59,341 bases of DNA from Nephromyces sp. MM_2019 (lineage: Eukaryota; Apicomplexa; Aconoidasida; Nephromycida): NCBI GenBank assembly GCA_015657535.1, contig JADHZB010001349.1:1-59341 (forward strand), in the 5' to 3' direction. Of this stretch, positions 25,201-45,900 are shown one piece after another. Numbering within the stretch: position 1 is the first letter of the stretch; each line of letters starts with the position of its first letter. A program made the position numbers and the translations under genes. A model generated the notes under the pieces. The model saw only the letters and a list, made by a program, of their open reading frames with translations. It had not been told where the DNA came from and ran no database searches.

Positions 25201-27283
25201 CTCAACCTACTATTAGCAGTGAGCTTTCATGAAGCAAAGCAAGGAAAATGCCGTGATTTTTCCTTAAAACGCGATATTACAAAATTCAGAGTTTCATCAA
25301 ACTGTGTGTGTGCAAGGAGCTAACCTCCCGAGACTGGAGCATCCAAGGAATGCACTCCTCGTTTAAGAGCCTTCTCAAACAGCTGCTTTGCTAGTTCAGG
25401 GCGACTTGTACTCATGTCAATATATACACTCCCAGGTTTCAAGTTTGATATAACTTCACCTGTAGGGGGGTGGTTTATTAACAATAAAGCAAATACACAC
25501 GAAGATGGAGTCGAGTAATGTTATTGCGCAAACAAAGCATAGTTATAGGAGGTAAAAAAACAGCACTTTATTTCGTATACAAAAAGCATAGCTACTAAGT
25601 AAAGTAGCACTTCATTGCGAAAATTCTGAGGTGAAAGCGTGAAATGGTACCAACATAAGACCTTTTTTCCTTCACTCAAAGTATTTAGATGAAACGATAA
25701 CTTCAAAAAAATCAAAAAGTCTGGCATCTTAACGAAATAACTGGCTGCTTAGATAACAGAGATTTATAGGAGTGAAAAAAAAATCAAAAGCATCAAAATT
25801 CTGAAAATGGGGGAAATTCATAGATGAAACAGATGAGTCATATAAATGAAACAGAGTACAATCAAAGTCATATAGATGAAATAGAACAAGGCGCATCATA
25901 ATAGCGACTAGCCACATGAAATACGCGCGAAATTCGATCAATAGGTTCTCTGCTCATCTTACATACATGAGCCTATAACTCGTTTCATAGCAACAGCTTC
26001 ACTGGCCTCTGAAGAGCTAGCTAAAAATCCAACTACAATACATTTCATCAAAAACACACCCAAAAAACGCTAAAGTCCTTCATTTTGAAGATTTCATTAA
26101 ATTCATCGATTCATAATAAAATTGCAATCTTTATTCCTTCAAAGCGATAAAGTAATTCTTCAAAACTTCCTGCATACTTGCAACAGCCTCGACATCTTTA
26201 GGATAGGTAACTATGCTGACAACCAAATCGCTCTCAGAAGCAACTTCTGCCGCAGAATTGCAAATCTTCGGATTCAGCGCCGCCAAGGATTCCATTTTCA
26301 CAGGATCCCAAGATCGACTAAAGGTGAGAAAAAATAGCAAAGAAACAGAGTCAAGAAGAAAAAATTCAGAGAATTAAATTGTCGAACGCCAAGTGTGTGC
26401 AAAAAATTTTTTAGAAAAAGGATAAAGATCCTGATGGAAGACATCAGTATCTTTATGTTCAGCGATCACTTTCCGGGATTTTTTACTAAAAAAAAGCTTG
26501 AAACCTACAAATACGGCAAATTGTGTGCAGAAAATTTTCAAATTGAAAATTTCCGAGGGGACTATTCCAAACGATTGATTTAGAAGATGATATTAAAATA
26601 CTAAAGATTTGAGAGGTTTTATACTAGGAAGAATTCCACCAATATAAACTGATGAGGGTATACAAGTGCTATTCAGCGTGCAGCTCTGATAGAATACTTG
26701 CTTTAGCTGGGCCTACTACCAATTGGGAACACTTTTTTTAGAGAAAATCATGCACACATACCTCCGAAAACGTAAATTAATGCATTTTGCACACAAAACC
26801 GTAATACTACTTATCGGCGTACTTGTAAACGGCAACCTGATAGCCTGCCTTTATGCAATGCTGGCACATTGGCTTTCCCATGATGCCTAGACCAATCCAT
26901 CCTGGAGACAAGATTGTGAAAAGTACTTTCTTTCAATTTCTGAGTATATCCTTATGAGAAGGAATATCTAACAGATTTTGGCAGGGAAAATGCGATAGAA
27001 ACTCAATAACTCTATGAGAAAGCATATAGCTTGGCAGCAAAAATACTACAAATTTCACACACACAGGAGTAAACACCACAAGCAAGCACCACCCCCAAGC
27101 AAATACAGCTTTTAGAGTTCAACACAAATCACTCAAAAAATACAGCATATGAGCGCCTTAAAAAAAATTGAAAGAGCAGCGAAAATTCTCCATTTATAAA
27201 GCGTCAGCATGCGATTTAAAATAGCTTCAACCTATGCGAGGAAGAGCTCGCGGAAGTGAATGATCCAAAGTGCTCGACGACAT
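22273..27283 (-). CDS. 3-hydroxyisobutyrate dehydrogenase-like beta-hydroxyacid dehydrogenase
   Basis: NAD(P)-dependent oxidation of a 3-hydroxyacid or reduction of the semialdehyde; the family covers 3-hydroxyisobutyrate, tartronate-semialdehyde and glyoxylate/succinic-semialdehyde enzymes. Ten exons, all GT-AG and phase-consistent: 27283-27232, 26901-26811, 26317-26178, 26008-25967, 25459-25325, 24693-24565, 23779-23717, 23306-23228, 22849-22722 and 22397-22273, giving 327 residues (family about 290-330). Visible motifs are the Rossmann loop GWIGLGIMG (18-26), the substrate motif DAPVSGG (148-154), the GGDE segment, and GQHAKMTNQ with the predicted catalytic Lys at 201. The C-terminal half ([30 protein letters not shown]) resembles the plant HIBADH-like group more than mitochondrial valine-pathway HIBADH; this is judged from memory of the family. 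The start at 27283 is the only in-frame ATG. The frame stays open upstream and encodes an Arg/Ser/Tyr/Ala-rich stretch that could be a mitochondrial presequence if an earlier exon exists. The substrate cannot be read from sequence. Confidence 0.93.
25815..25880. repeat. short direct repeats in a dehydrogenase intron
   Basis: Three degenerate copies of TCATATAGATGAAA(C/T)AGA lie close together in the intron between exons 5 and 4 of the dehydrogenase. No function is apparent. Confidence 0.6.
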
Positions 27284-30200
27284 TTGATAAGCAGCTGCGT
27301 AACTAAAATTCCGGCTGAAATACGTTGTTCCACTGGTAGGTAAAGGAAGAAGATCAGGATAGGAAGGTGAAGATTTCAAATTTTTTACCAAAATTTACAA
27401 TCAATATTCATGGATTTTTTTTTTGTATTGATGATTCATAAAATATTTCAATTAGTAAATATCATTAATGCAATAGGTAAAAAAGGGTCATGTATATAAG
27501 GTTAGAAGAAGCGAATAAAGCAGAAAAACTAAATCAAAAGGAGTTTTGGGAAAATTTCTACCACCAGGGAGCACAAATTTGCCGCTGTGCAAGATCGCAA
27601 TAGAAGGAGTTAAAAATGATGTTAAATACCTCTTAATTGTGAAAAAAGGAAAAAATTTCCCGCCGAAACTCAAACTTTTTCACCAAGAAGTAAGCAAGTA
27701 GTGATACACACAAGCATGCAATAAGCGCAATCTCGTAATATGTACTGCACTTAGGCTTGAAATTCAGGTAAAACTGAGCTAACCCTCCAATAACCAAGGC
27801 ATTCGCCGGAGAAATTTTATTTTAAAAAATATTCCATACCTCACGAAAATAGCAGTTCAAAGGCTACAGCAGGGCTTAAGTCATCAAAAGCCCGCTAGAA
27901 GAATTGCTTGAAATGTCGACCATCGAATTTTTCAACAAGAAAATTCTTTTCTTAAAAATCTCTAGTATGCAGAAAACTAGTTACTGATGCCTAATAGACC
28001 ATGACTAATCAGCGCTTGAACGTATAGAAAAAAGCGGAGTGATAACTTCAAATATAAGCAAAGAAGCACCTGCTGAGAAAGCAGCAACAAAGTAGTCTGG
28101 GGAGGCCTCCCGTCATGAACGAATTCACCGAAAAAAAGCAAAAACCACTAGACATGAAATAGCCTAGCGGGACTGCGCAGATTTTAAATAGACAGTAGGT
28201 AAATTTCCAACGTATAAAACTACTATATGTAATGTTCAAAATGTGGTCATGCAGCAACCGCTATTTTCCACCTTGCTACTCAGCTTATAACTCTGCATTT
28301 TTTTTACAAAGACCGTTTCTGTCGGCTTCTCTTGCTACTTTTAATTGTATTGTGGATTATTGGAAGCTCAGCTCCTTGTTGACGGGGAGTAAAAGCCAGC
28401 CATGGATCGTGTAAAAAAGCAGAAAATGGACGATTTCGTCCCTAGGAAAATTTTAGACATCTGGCTATTTGACAAAATATTATCCTCTTTTCCCAAATTT
28501 AAAATGGAATCATTAGAAAATGTATAGTAAAACAAGTTCTTATCTATACGAGGAAAAGCAGTCGTAGCAACGAAATCTGACGCCATTTCAGAGGAATACC
28601 AATATAACGATGTGCATCGAGACTAACGTTCGTACTACAATGGGAAAAATCCTCTCAGTTCTATAAGGGGACCGTTCTATGGAAGCCTTGAGCCAGAGTA
28701 ATCCTGTAATAGCCTTAACTGCGCACAAAGTAAGCTTTATAGTTCTTTGAACATTGATTTCTAAACTGCAGCTCATCGCTAGCAAGCAAAAATAAGGGAA
28801 GAAATGCCTCATAACACTCCCAATCAAGACGGTCCAACAGTTTCCTTCGATAATAATTGGTATAGAAACGGTCCAGTGGTCAATATATATGCATGGTGCA
28901 TGCTAAGAAGCCTGCGGCGTAGTGGCTACCGGTGTTACTTTTCATGGAGCAAGTGTTTAGTGAGTGGAAAAACAAGCAATTACAGCAGTAATAATCGGGT
29001 AGATAAAGGAAGAAAGCATGAAGCCATTGAAACAGCAATAATATAACATCGGTTCACTCTGGAAGAAGGGGAAATACCCAACTATAGAATCGGCCGCAAA
29101 AGCAAAGCGCTAACGACAATGAGAGAAAAGCATCGAAGATATTACGGGATACGAGATATATAGAAACTTTAAATCAACGAAAATACAGTAGCACACAAGA
29201 AGACACTAGCTAAACGCATATTCAACGAGAAACATTAAAAAAAGCAGGCGGCCCAGCTGGGAACAAAACGTGCTGCGCGTCTACATTGTTTCAAGTATTT
29301 ACACACTAAAATAGTTCTGCCGTTTTGTAGTGGAAAATAAGCAGTACGCATGCAATATCACCTTATCCGAAGCGAAACAAAGCGCTATATCTTGCTTACC
29401 CATATTAAGTTCAGAAGCTTTCCAAAAGACTACAACAATAGCTTTTTCCTGTGCCACCCATACGCTACCTCATGAAGATTGCAAGATGCGCTAATATATT
29501 TATCACGTCTAGAGCCGCATGCATTTGCGATCAGTCAAACGGTGTTTCCCCGTTGCAGCGGCAGAGTCAAGCTTAAATAATCCACACAGAGCGATAAGTA
29601 TATAGGTGTACTCCTGGAAACAGCTTTTCTATGCGTTCTCTTGATTGTATCATAGTAAAAATAGATAGCGCTCATATATATGTATTTGACTCCTTTTGCT
29701 ACACAATCTTTTCAAAACAATTTCCTGCAGAGTCCTTGAAAGACTGTCTGCAAGACATTATCTTGGCCAGTGCAATCTTAAGTTTTAGTTCACGACCATA
29801 CAACAGGGAAAAAATTAGTAATTCCTTAGAGGTCGTCAACTGGAGGGGGGATTTGCTATATAGACGTAATATTGTATTTTTCGTGCGTAATAGGCAATTT
29901 TGTAGGCTAGTTCCGCCGGTCTCTCACTACGCGTTGTGCTAGCAATAAATCAGCTGATTGTAGTGCTGTTATGAAACTCATGAAACGAAAGAAACTCATG
30001 AAACAATTGAAGCAAATGAAAAGATTAGGTATATATAAGGAAAGCAAGATGCAAATTCTTAATGATAACAGGAGAAAATATATGTTACGGAAAAATCAAT
30101 ACCTTTTATTGTACCTCATTTCAAAGCGCTGCATCAATGAAAAAAGATGCTAATTACACCACCAAGCTGCGCACATTACTAATAAAACAAAATATGATCT

Positions 30201-31478
30201 TTAATTATTCTATTCTCGATATTTTGTATCTTTCTCTAAAAATACAAAATATCTAATATGGCAAAAAGTGTCACTGAGAAGGTTATTATTGCACGGTACA
30301 TCCTCTGCAACAAGGAAATAGTAGTTTTTCTTTTGTTATACTAAAAACCTCTAGTTATTCCTGTTTCTAGCAAGGTGTCTTGCTCTAACATAAACTCAAA
30401 TTCTGGAAAGTTTGCAAGCCACTGTGTAGAATAGCACAACTCAAAGAATAGCTAGAGAATGCACCGATTTTTGGCCCAGAAATATTTTTTGAATAAAACA
30501 TCCATCGTGCTGCTACCTTGCCAATGTACCCTATATCGAATAAGCATAGCAAGAATATAAATTATTCATCGAATATCAGCATTGAAGGTGGCTTCTTGTT
30601 TGAGGTTGATTTGTATTTGATGTGCTATAGCGTTGTAGTGCCGACGAAAAAGCATGTGGGTACCCCTGGCATGGTATAAGAATTTCCCTGTAAGTTTGAG
30701 TTTTGTAACTTGATGTATGCCTGCATTTCTCAGAAAGTTATGATTTTGGACCCTTCTATACACCTGCTGGCTTCCCTGGGTATTACTCTTTATCTACTGT
30801 GTATTATATGATACCGTCTCTATAGGCAGGAAAGTATGTCCCGTGGATATACATATAGGAATAACGCCGAAGCCTAAGGAGTTGCTTTTTATCTGCAACT
30901 TAGGCTCGAAATAAAAGTCACCGAAAGGGACGCTAAGATGCGCTGAAATAATATGGGAGAAGCCTGTGAACTCTTGATTATTTCAGCATAAATTTGCTAC
31001 TGCGTTTCCCAAGTCATTGTCAACTCATGGCAAGCATACTTTACTGCATAGAAAAGTCACACTACGGGCTGCATGAACACCGCGTGGTTCCATAAAAAGG
31101 TACCACGGATATATTTGTGCTAGTCTCAGGGTAGCTGTAAGTTTCTATGATAAAGTTGGAGATTATAATGCGCTATAACGTAAAAATGTGGCTGAATTAC
31201 TGGCTACGAATTAAGAAACTCGTCCTGGTAAACTTAGCCTCTCTGAGTAGCTTTACAGCAATTTTCCATGTATGCTTCTTTGCTAGTTTGCGTTTTTGAC
31301 AACGAATTTCATGGATGAAAATTAGTATATCCTTGTATTATTGCTGACGTGTTTGACATTAAGAAAAGTAACTTTATTTATAAGCCTTAACCGTCGCGTT
31401 ATACGATTTTCACTCCCCTTTTTTGGGAACCTGCTTCGTTAAGTATGGGTCTCAACAGCTTACTGCGATTTCCTGGAT
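27284..31478. other. intergenic between divergent genes, no supported gene
   Basis: This should contain the promoters of the dehydrogenase (left, minus) and the TrpRS gene (right, plus). Frames such as 28588-28827 (-), 29631-29942 (+) and 30566-30763 (-) show no family signature and I do not call them. Short direct repeats of GAAACTCATGAAAC lie near 29970-30005. Part of 27300-27400 may be an unrecognised upstream coding portion of the dehydrogenase. Confidence 0.5.
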
Positions 31479-38508
<7,030 letters not shown>

Positions 38509-41500
38509 GATCCGGACTCAAGCTAATCATCTAAAACTTGTGCAAAGTCTTGTACCATCTTCTGAGAGCTTTTAATTGTACCCTTGAGATTAAGTGCCTT
38601 GTTGTGCTTTTGTGTGAAATCATGTGACTTATTAATTGCCTTGAAAAAAGCGAGCACATAACTCTTGCTGTATTCAATAGATCGCTTTGTTTCACTCACG
38701 AACTATAGAGTGTTTTCCCTGATTGGGAAATTTACAACTATTTCAATATCACCATATTTTCCATGTATGAATCATATTTGTTGCCTATCCAAAAGTCTTT
38801 TACTTCAAATGTTATTGATGAAATCATTCATATACTGAAAATTGCTATGTGCAAATTTTATGAAAAAATTTTTGCACCCCAAGGTATGAGTTTGGTGGCC
38901 ATATGAAAGTGCTATTTTTTTTATGTGTCAGAGAAAATAAAGTCAATCGCCTATTATAAGGTGTATTAAGAGCTAAAATAAACAAAAAATTGAAATTTCA
39001 CGTTGAAAGTTAAATCACCTAATTATACTCCAAATTTATTTAAGTTAAAAGAAGGATTCTTCGCTTTGGCCACTGACTTAAAGTATAACTTTGAAGGATA
39101 ATGGCCCTCGTAATCTGCTTGAATTTGTAGCTTTTTGTTTTTTCCATTCGTATATCAGCATTTCACCCGAAAATAGAATGTTTTTAAATGCCTGTGCGCT
39201 ATGCGCTGCCGCATGGAAGAATTTGCACTCTAGATGGTGATAACGTTGGCTTTTAGACTGCGAAAGTATAGTTTTTCAACGACCAGAAAGTTGTTTATGA
39301 TTTGCCATTGTGATTAAATCAAACATAAAATCAACTCATAGAACAGCAGCAGTGAACTCTCGGCATTCGTTGTTCTTGTCTTGCCTGAAATTGGGTGTAT
39401 TGGGAGCTTGTGCTGCCCTAATATATATCGCTAGTGAGGTTATCATTTGTAATTTTTCTAGCTGCTGGTTGCCATATCCATTATACGCTTTTGTGTTGGC
39501 ATTGCAAATGTCCTAACTTGTGCATTCCAATAGTTCTGAAGGCAAAGTTAGCTCGTATCGTTTATATAGCCATGAAAAATGATTGGTGGCAGTCGATTAC
39601 TTTTCTTGCGGCCTTATATGGATGGTGATGCGTAGTCTAATTAGGCTAATTTTTACTGCAAGGAAAATCATCTTTTAATTGTGGTCTTATAAGCATGAAA
39701 AGAAGCATATTTTCGTCGAATTTGACTTACAATAATGTTGGGTATGCAGCACGCAGGTTAGCTTGGAAAAGGAAAGTGTCCTTTTATTGGGGTTGCACCT
39801 TACGGCTCCACCAATTCGCGTAAATGCGCAAATCTGACTTTAACTCCGGCAAGTGATAAAATATCAATGGAAAAAAGTACCTAAGCGTAGGCAAAGCAGC
39901 AGTTTAATCCTGGAATATCTTACTACATCAGAGTCTTCAGTTTCTGATATGGATCGCTGGATTTGTGTACTATAGTGTTAACGGTGAAACTCAAAGCGGA
40001 AGCTTATCCGATGTTCTCCTCAGAAAATCATTAATCGGTTAATCTCTCAGATTTTCTTGTAGCGACTACAATCGATGCCATAAATTTCATGTAAATGAAT
40101 CAGCTATCAGGTAGTCGTACGAAACACTCTATCAGGTGAGGTACTAACATAATATCACCGCAAAGCGTGCTGCCAGTGGAAAATACTTTTAATAATCCGC
40201 TTTTGTTTCCTTGGAAGCTATGTGCATCGAGGCTAACACGAACTTGACAGAATTTGGGGGCCTAACGGTAATTTTTTATGCAGTACCACATTTGAAAAGA
40301 TGTTCATAATAGTGCATGCTCCCTTGAATGTCACAGTCATAGTGTGAGCTCCAAGGTATCAAAATATGCCTTTGTTCAGTGCCACAATCTAGCAAAAGAA
40401 TACGGTGTTCCAATCGCACTGTCAAGAGTGATAATTGGTTACATAGCAGCTTATAGCGAGTGATGTAAGTATCGATGCCCAGGTTATGATTGATATGGCT
40501 GTTATCGCTGCTCAAGCTAGCTTTAATCCTGTTTCCGGCAGGTGGCAACAGATTTATTGTGAAGTGGATCACTCGTTAGAGTGACTGTAGTCGATGTACT
40601 TTGCTTGCAAGTTGAGTGGATGCTTTTATGCTTTAGCCGCACCGCTCCCCAAATTAGGAGTCATGTAGAAAGGTAGACACATTCCAGACAGCTACTCAAT
40701 GGAATCTTTTGAGACTTTAAGACGGCATTTTTTTGTAACCTCGCCATGGGAAGACTATTGTAGTTATTTCTAACGAAAACTGAAAAAGACCCACTCAGTC
40801 CCTTGACCAGCTATCCTCAATATAACAGTAATCTTTGGGAAGTTCCGGGAATACAAAGCCTGTCTTTGCTTGCTTAGAGAGTAAATGACCCCATATAGTA
40901 TTAAAGCAACACATAAAAATACAACCCTAGTAGTAACATGGCATGCTATGGATGGAAGCGCAGATTATGCTGGCCCATAATGTAGTGACTTTTGCCAAAT
41001 AATGGATTGACGGTATTCATCTCATTTAAATAGCTTATGCGTATTAGCTCTCCAGGGAGGGGGTGAGCGGTGCGTTTAGTCATTATTTCTACAAGGTACA
41101 TATTATCTATTGTTTCTTAACACTGTCGTGTACCATTAGCGTGTGTGCAACAGCCGAACAAGCGTGTCAATACTCTTATTACTAGTTGCTGCCTTCTCGA
41201 TGCTATAGTTTCGCCGCTGACAGTGCCAAACGCTGGCCCGCATTTAGCTTGCCGCTGCGTGGTACCTAACCTCACACTACGAAACACCAGCAACCTTGGC
41301 TGAAAATCGAGCAAGGTGGCGTTCCCCAAGTCTATTAACTACACAGGCGGCATGGCCCTACGAAAATGTGGTTCTCGTCGAGCACGTGCCTTCCGCTCGC
41401 GGGGCTTTGTATGCTCGCTGCTTAGAACTTGTAGCTGGTCGCTGTTCGGGTTTCACAGCCAGGAGCGCCGGAGTCTGGCAGCCCGTAGCCGCCGCAGGGG

Positions 41501-42919
41501 TTGCTAGATAACTTCTCCGCGGGTGATGTGAAGTATGTAGTCGCATTTCTGATAGGAAACGATTTTGGTACTGAAACGCATGACGTAGCTGCAGGGTGCA
41601 CCCGACGAGATGTGCACCACTAGGTGCCGCGGTCGGGCGAATTTATGAGGGGGCAGGTTGACAATGAAAAGCACGAACCAGTTCACGTATCCAAAAATAA
41701 ATGGGGCAGTACAAGCTTGCTGTATCGCCCGTGGTGACTTTACCTCCGGGGAGGTATGACTGCCAAACTGGTACCTGAATCCATTTGTGCCTAAGTTAGC
41801 GTACGCTCAACGTCGCCGCGCAGCATCCCACGAAATAACTTATAGAGAGATGTGACCTTTGTATCATTCGAAAAGATAGAACGTGTTTGTGCTGTGCTAT
41901 GCATGCCTTGCTGAAGTGACTTTGGTTCCTACACGTTGCAAAATAACACTGGATCACCGCGTTCACTCAGTTTAGCAATTTTTCCAAAATAAAAGAATTT
42001 CTCAATGATAGGGGTAAGTGAAGTAAGAAGGATTTAAGTGGTGGTGCGTTCAGTCCGCTTACTTGTGCACAATAAAAATTAAAGCAATTTCAGCATTAAA
42101 AGGGATTGAGGAGGCTTACAAGTTTGCTCGCGGCGATTTGCTCACCTGTTTCCTTGCGTGAGCTTCGCGCTTCTCCATGCTTATATAGTGAATTTTTACG
42201 TGGCAAATACTTGTGCGCATGAGGTGAATGACATACTCAAGAACTACTCTCAAGTACAGTCGACTGAATTGATATAGGAAGCGTCACCATGAACCTTGAT
42301 GCATTAACTGTGCCGTTTGCAGCCGGTATTTTGGTTCTGAAGGTGTCTCTTCAGTGCATCGTAATGCTACAGAAAACTCTAGGTCAATGCGCGAATTTTT
42401 ACAGCTTTATGTGTGTGTGTAAACACTGCTTTTTATTTAGCTGGAAGGGCTTCCAGCTATGTTTCTTTGCTGAATATTACAGAAGCTTTTGCTGAGTTCC
42501 CACATTGTCCACGGATTGCTAGGAAAGGGTTGAACTTCTGATCCTAACCGATCGCTTCCTCTATATGGATAAAGGGCCTTATTTTTTGCTTCTCTCCGCG
42601 GGTCAACACGAATGTCAATTTGTGTGTAACTTTATCAAATGGACTGTGCGCGTTCACGCAGCTGTTTTTCTGAAGTGTTTATTTACTATTTAAGCTGCCA
42701 GCCGATGCGGGCGGTAGTTATACATCTGTGCTACTTTTTAGACAAAATGGCTTATTGTGCTACTTGTCGAATGTCCACTAAATTGCGTGTGTAGCGTTTA
42801 TCTCGAAGGATTAAGTGGTATTCTCGTCACTTCTTTTGTTTAGTTTCTCCAATTGTTCTTCAAGGCTTTTATTGCGATACTTTCTAAGATCCTTTTGCAG
42901 CTTCCAATTTTATACAGAA
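38509..42919. other. intergenic between TrpRS and CCCH genes
   Basis: No supported gene. The largest frame, 40276-40572 (-), is 98 codons without a family signature or a convincing splice pattern. A GC-rich island occupies about 41110-41820 and is listed separately. The last kilobase should contain the promoter and 5' leader of the CCCH gene. Confidence 0.55.
41110..41820. other. GC-rich island of unknown nature
   Basis: Base composition changes visibly from the AT-rich surroundings to GC-rich and CpG-containing sequence. Frames on both strands (41296-41511 +, 41316-41507 +, 41117-41329 -, 41358-41546 -) are open because GC-rich DNA lacks stops, and none resembles a known protein. A small inverted repeat, TACCTCC/GGAGGTA, lies at 41741-41756. 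I could not match it to RNase P, SRP, U-snRNA or rRNA signatures. Candidate explanations are a promoter-associated island, a structured RNA gene, or remains of foreign sequence. Confidence 0.4.
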
Positions 42920-45900
42920 ATGCTTGTGAAGGAGGCATTCATTGCTCCAGCCTCATACGTGTACCCGCCGCAGCACCTAGCTGTTGCCTCACATAGTGGG
43001 CAGAATTACGCGGGTATACAATCTGATGTGGAGTTCCGGCACCTCACTGAGAGAACATGGATTTCCGGACCCGACACAGGCTGGGTAAGCGTTGCTGCTC
43101 CATATGATGTGGCAATACCTGAGCACTGCCTTCCTAAAAATTCCAATAATGCCCACCATGGAGCTTTTTTTGGGGAGGAACCTCCTGGAAATGTTTCCCA
43201 TATCAAATCCCCGGGTTCCCGTACCACGAATACGCATAATAAGCATTCTGCTCACGGTAACTTTATAAATAGGGCGTATTATGCTTGTCAGATACTAAAA
43301 CATTGAACTCGATAAGCCGTGAAAACTGGACTGTCATTTATTTTTAACTTCCTCATTGTTGTTTTGGTTATGAAAGTTGTAAAATTTTGATACCCTTAGC
43401 TTTTGCGATATTATCCTTGTGGTGAAGGATTCGTTCGCTTTAGTTGGGCTGTTGCTTCGTTTCGTGATACTTTTGAGTAGGAAATATGTTACCAAAATGC
43501 TGATTTCTGTTAGTGACTTTTAGATATCGAGACCTAGGGAATGCCGTGTACTAATTCTGTAGCAAATATGTGTATGAGATGCTTCGAGTAAATTTTCTCG
43601 TTTTGCATTGTGTGACATTTTCTTGTAAGGAGTATAACTATGTTGTGCTTTGGAGTCGGTGTATACTTTTTGCGGAAGATACTGAAAGGGTGCTTTAAGC
43701 TAGGAAGCTACTAAATCCGGTAATCAGTATTCCCGAATGATCACGCTTTGCTGCTATTGTAATACAAGGCCTAAATGCCAAGCTTCTATTCCAAAGCTTC
43801 GTCAGCACTGGTGCCATGGAGCCACTTGGCAGGCATCTTTCCTTTGTTGATATATTCGCCGTGCATTTGTCTAGTATTATCGTGCTACTCAATACCTCTT
43901 TGCGTGACCTATATTTGTTCAGGCAATCCTCGCAATGGCCAAAATGAATCTGCTCCCCCAGATTCTGCTAAAGCTTCAAAGAAATTGAAGAGGAATGTGC
44001 TTAAGGAGCAGTTTTATAAGACGAAAATGTGAGTCAATAAAAAATTGATTTAAAGTCGTGCTAACTAGGTCTAAATCTGCCTATGAATACTCATAATAAA
44101 AAAAATTCTTGTTTCATAGTGGAGCCTATGGAATCAAAAGTGTTTTGAGTTTATGAATTTAAAAAGTTAGATGAGACTCTTACATCTGCATCCACTTTCA
44201 TTTGCTAGTTTTTTGGAATCGCTGCTTTTTTATGGTGAATTGACTAGAGCACAGCTTTTCGATACTCTACTTTGCGAAGCATGAATTTTTATACTCCCAT
44301 TACGAGACTAGCTCCATAATTGTGAAGCAGTATGCGGCTGTTGTTGTGCTTTTATTTTTATCCTCCACTTAAAAGGTGACCTGAATATTTCATTGTTTTT
44401 ACTATGCTGGTCTCCTGCTGATGCTTTGTGTTCAGGTGCCCATTTTTGACCATTGGATGCCGACATGGAGACTCATGTGTGTATGCTCACGATCAGGTAT
44501 GGTTGTAACGTTTGATCAAATCAATTCACTTAAGGGCTATAGATGCTGCTCTTCTGGTTTTTTTTTACAAGAACCCATCTAAGCTTTATAGTTTATCTAC
44601 TTAAAGGGAATCAGGTCTTTTCTTTTTGTGGTTTATCTGCTTAGAATGAATCAGAGACTCCAATATTTTGCTCAATTTATCTGCTAAAAGCGAATCTAAT
44701 CTTTTATTTTTCAGAATGAACTTCGGCCGCTTCCGAACCTTAGTAAGACACGCATGTGCGCGGACTTCAAGGTTCGAGTTTATTTTTTCTTAATTTCTTT
44801 TCTTTCTTGGAATTTATAGCTCGTTTTGTTCAGTTTACCAAGAATGCTGAATTGATGCCTTAATATATTTGACTCTAGTTACATGCTATTGATTTAGGTT
44901 TCTGTAGCATTAATTTATTTGTCATGCTCTCTTGAATATTTTCCTTAGTTTTTTATGTGATAAGATGTTGTGGGCAATCTGTTACTATTCGGAGAAAGGC
45001 TTGCAATCTTTTTTTTTATCTTCAATAGTGTCTGTTATGACTGCGGCATTTATATGTATACTGTTTTTCGCACGATGTCTTGTTATTATTTTCATGCAGA
45101 TTTCCTTGGTATCCTCAAAAAAATTTTTACTCATGGTTTCATGCTGACACCCTCTCAAACTAGGAAAGTTTTTCTTTCTATAATAGTGCCTGTGTGCATG
45201 TTTTACTTGAAGAAATGCTTTCAGTTTTTTCCATTATTAATTTTTCAAAAATATTTTTTATTCATTGAGGATTATGCTTGGCAATTCGCATTTTTCACAC
45301 GATGCCATCAGTCTTAGGGGCACCACATTTTTCTATGTGAAGAGATTTTATGAAGCACTGTTGCTTTAGAATGAGATCCCGCTGGTTTCTGCTTTTTCAA
45401 TGCTCTAAAATTATGCATTGCTTGCTGCTTGTATTTCAACATGTGGCAATGATATGCCTTTGAATACAATTTTCCATATATAAGTAGATTGTTGAACTAA
45501 CTTCTGCTTACAGTCTGGACATTGTGCATATGGAGATGCCTGCATGTGTGCTCATTCTGCGGCCGAGCTGAGAGCGACAGAGTACGACTAAATTTTGAAC
45601 CTCTACTCTATCAGTGTGTTGTGTGTGGATTATGAGAGATGATAGGATGTTGTGTGTGGATTATGAGAGATGGTGGAGTGTTGTGTGTGGATTATGAGAG
45701 ATGGTGGAGTGTTGTGTGTGGAGAATGTTGGCAGGAGAGCGTGAAGACTGTGTTTAGTATTGATAGATATGGGCATTGTAAATACGCTTTACTCTTACGT
45801 GTTCAATTTTTACAGCTGTTTTTTACTGTTGTTGATGTGCTATTTGCGCGGTTTAAGCTGCGTTGATATTCCTGTTAGCTAGCTTCTCAATCATGAATAT

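Noticed and set aside
40276..40572. 98-codon minus-strand frame
   Set aside because: No recognisable domain, and no acceptor or donor that links it to a neighbour; possible but unsupported.
41296..41511. 71-codon Ala/Arg-rich plus-strand frame in the GC-rich island
   Set aside because: Similar frames are open in other phases and on the other strand, as expected where GC-rich DNA lacks stops.
45618..45723. CRISPR-like array
   Set aside because: The 31-base units abut directly without spacers; it is an intronic minisatellite in a eukaryotic gene.
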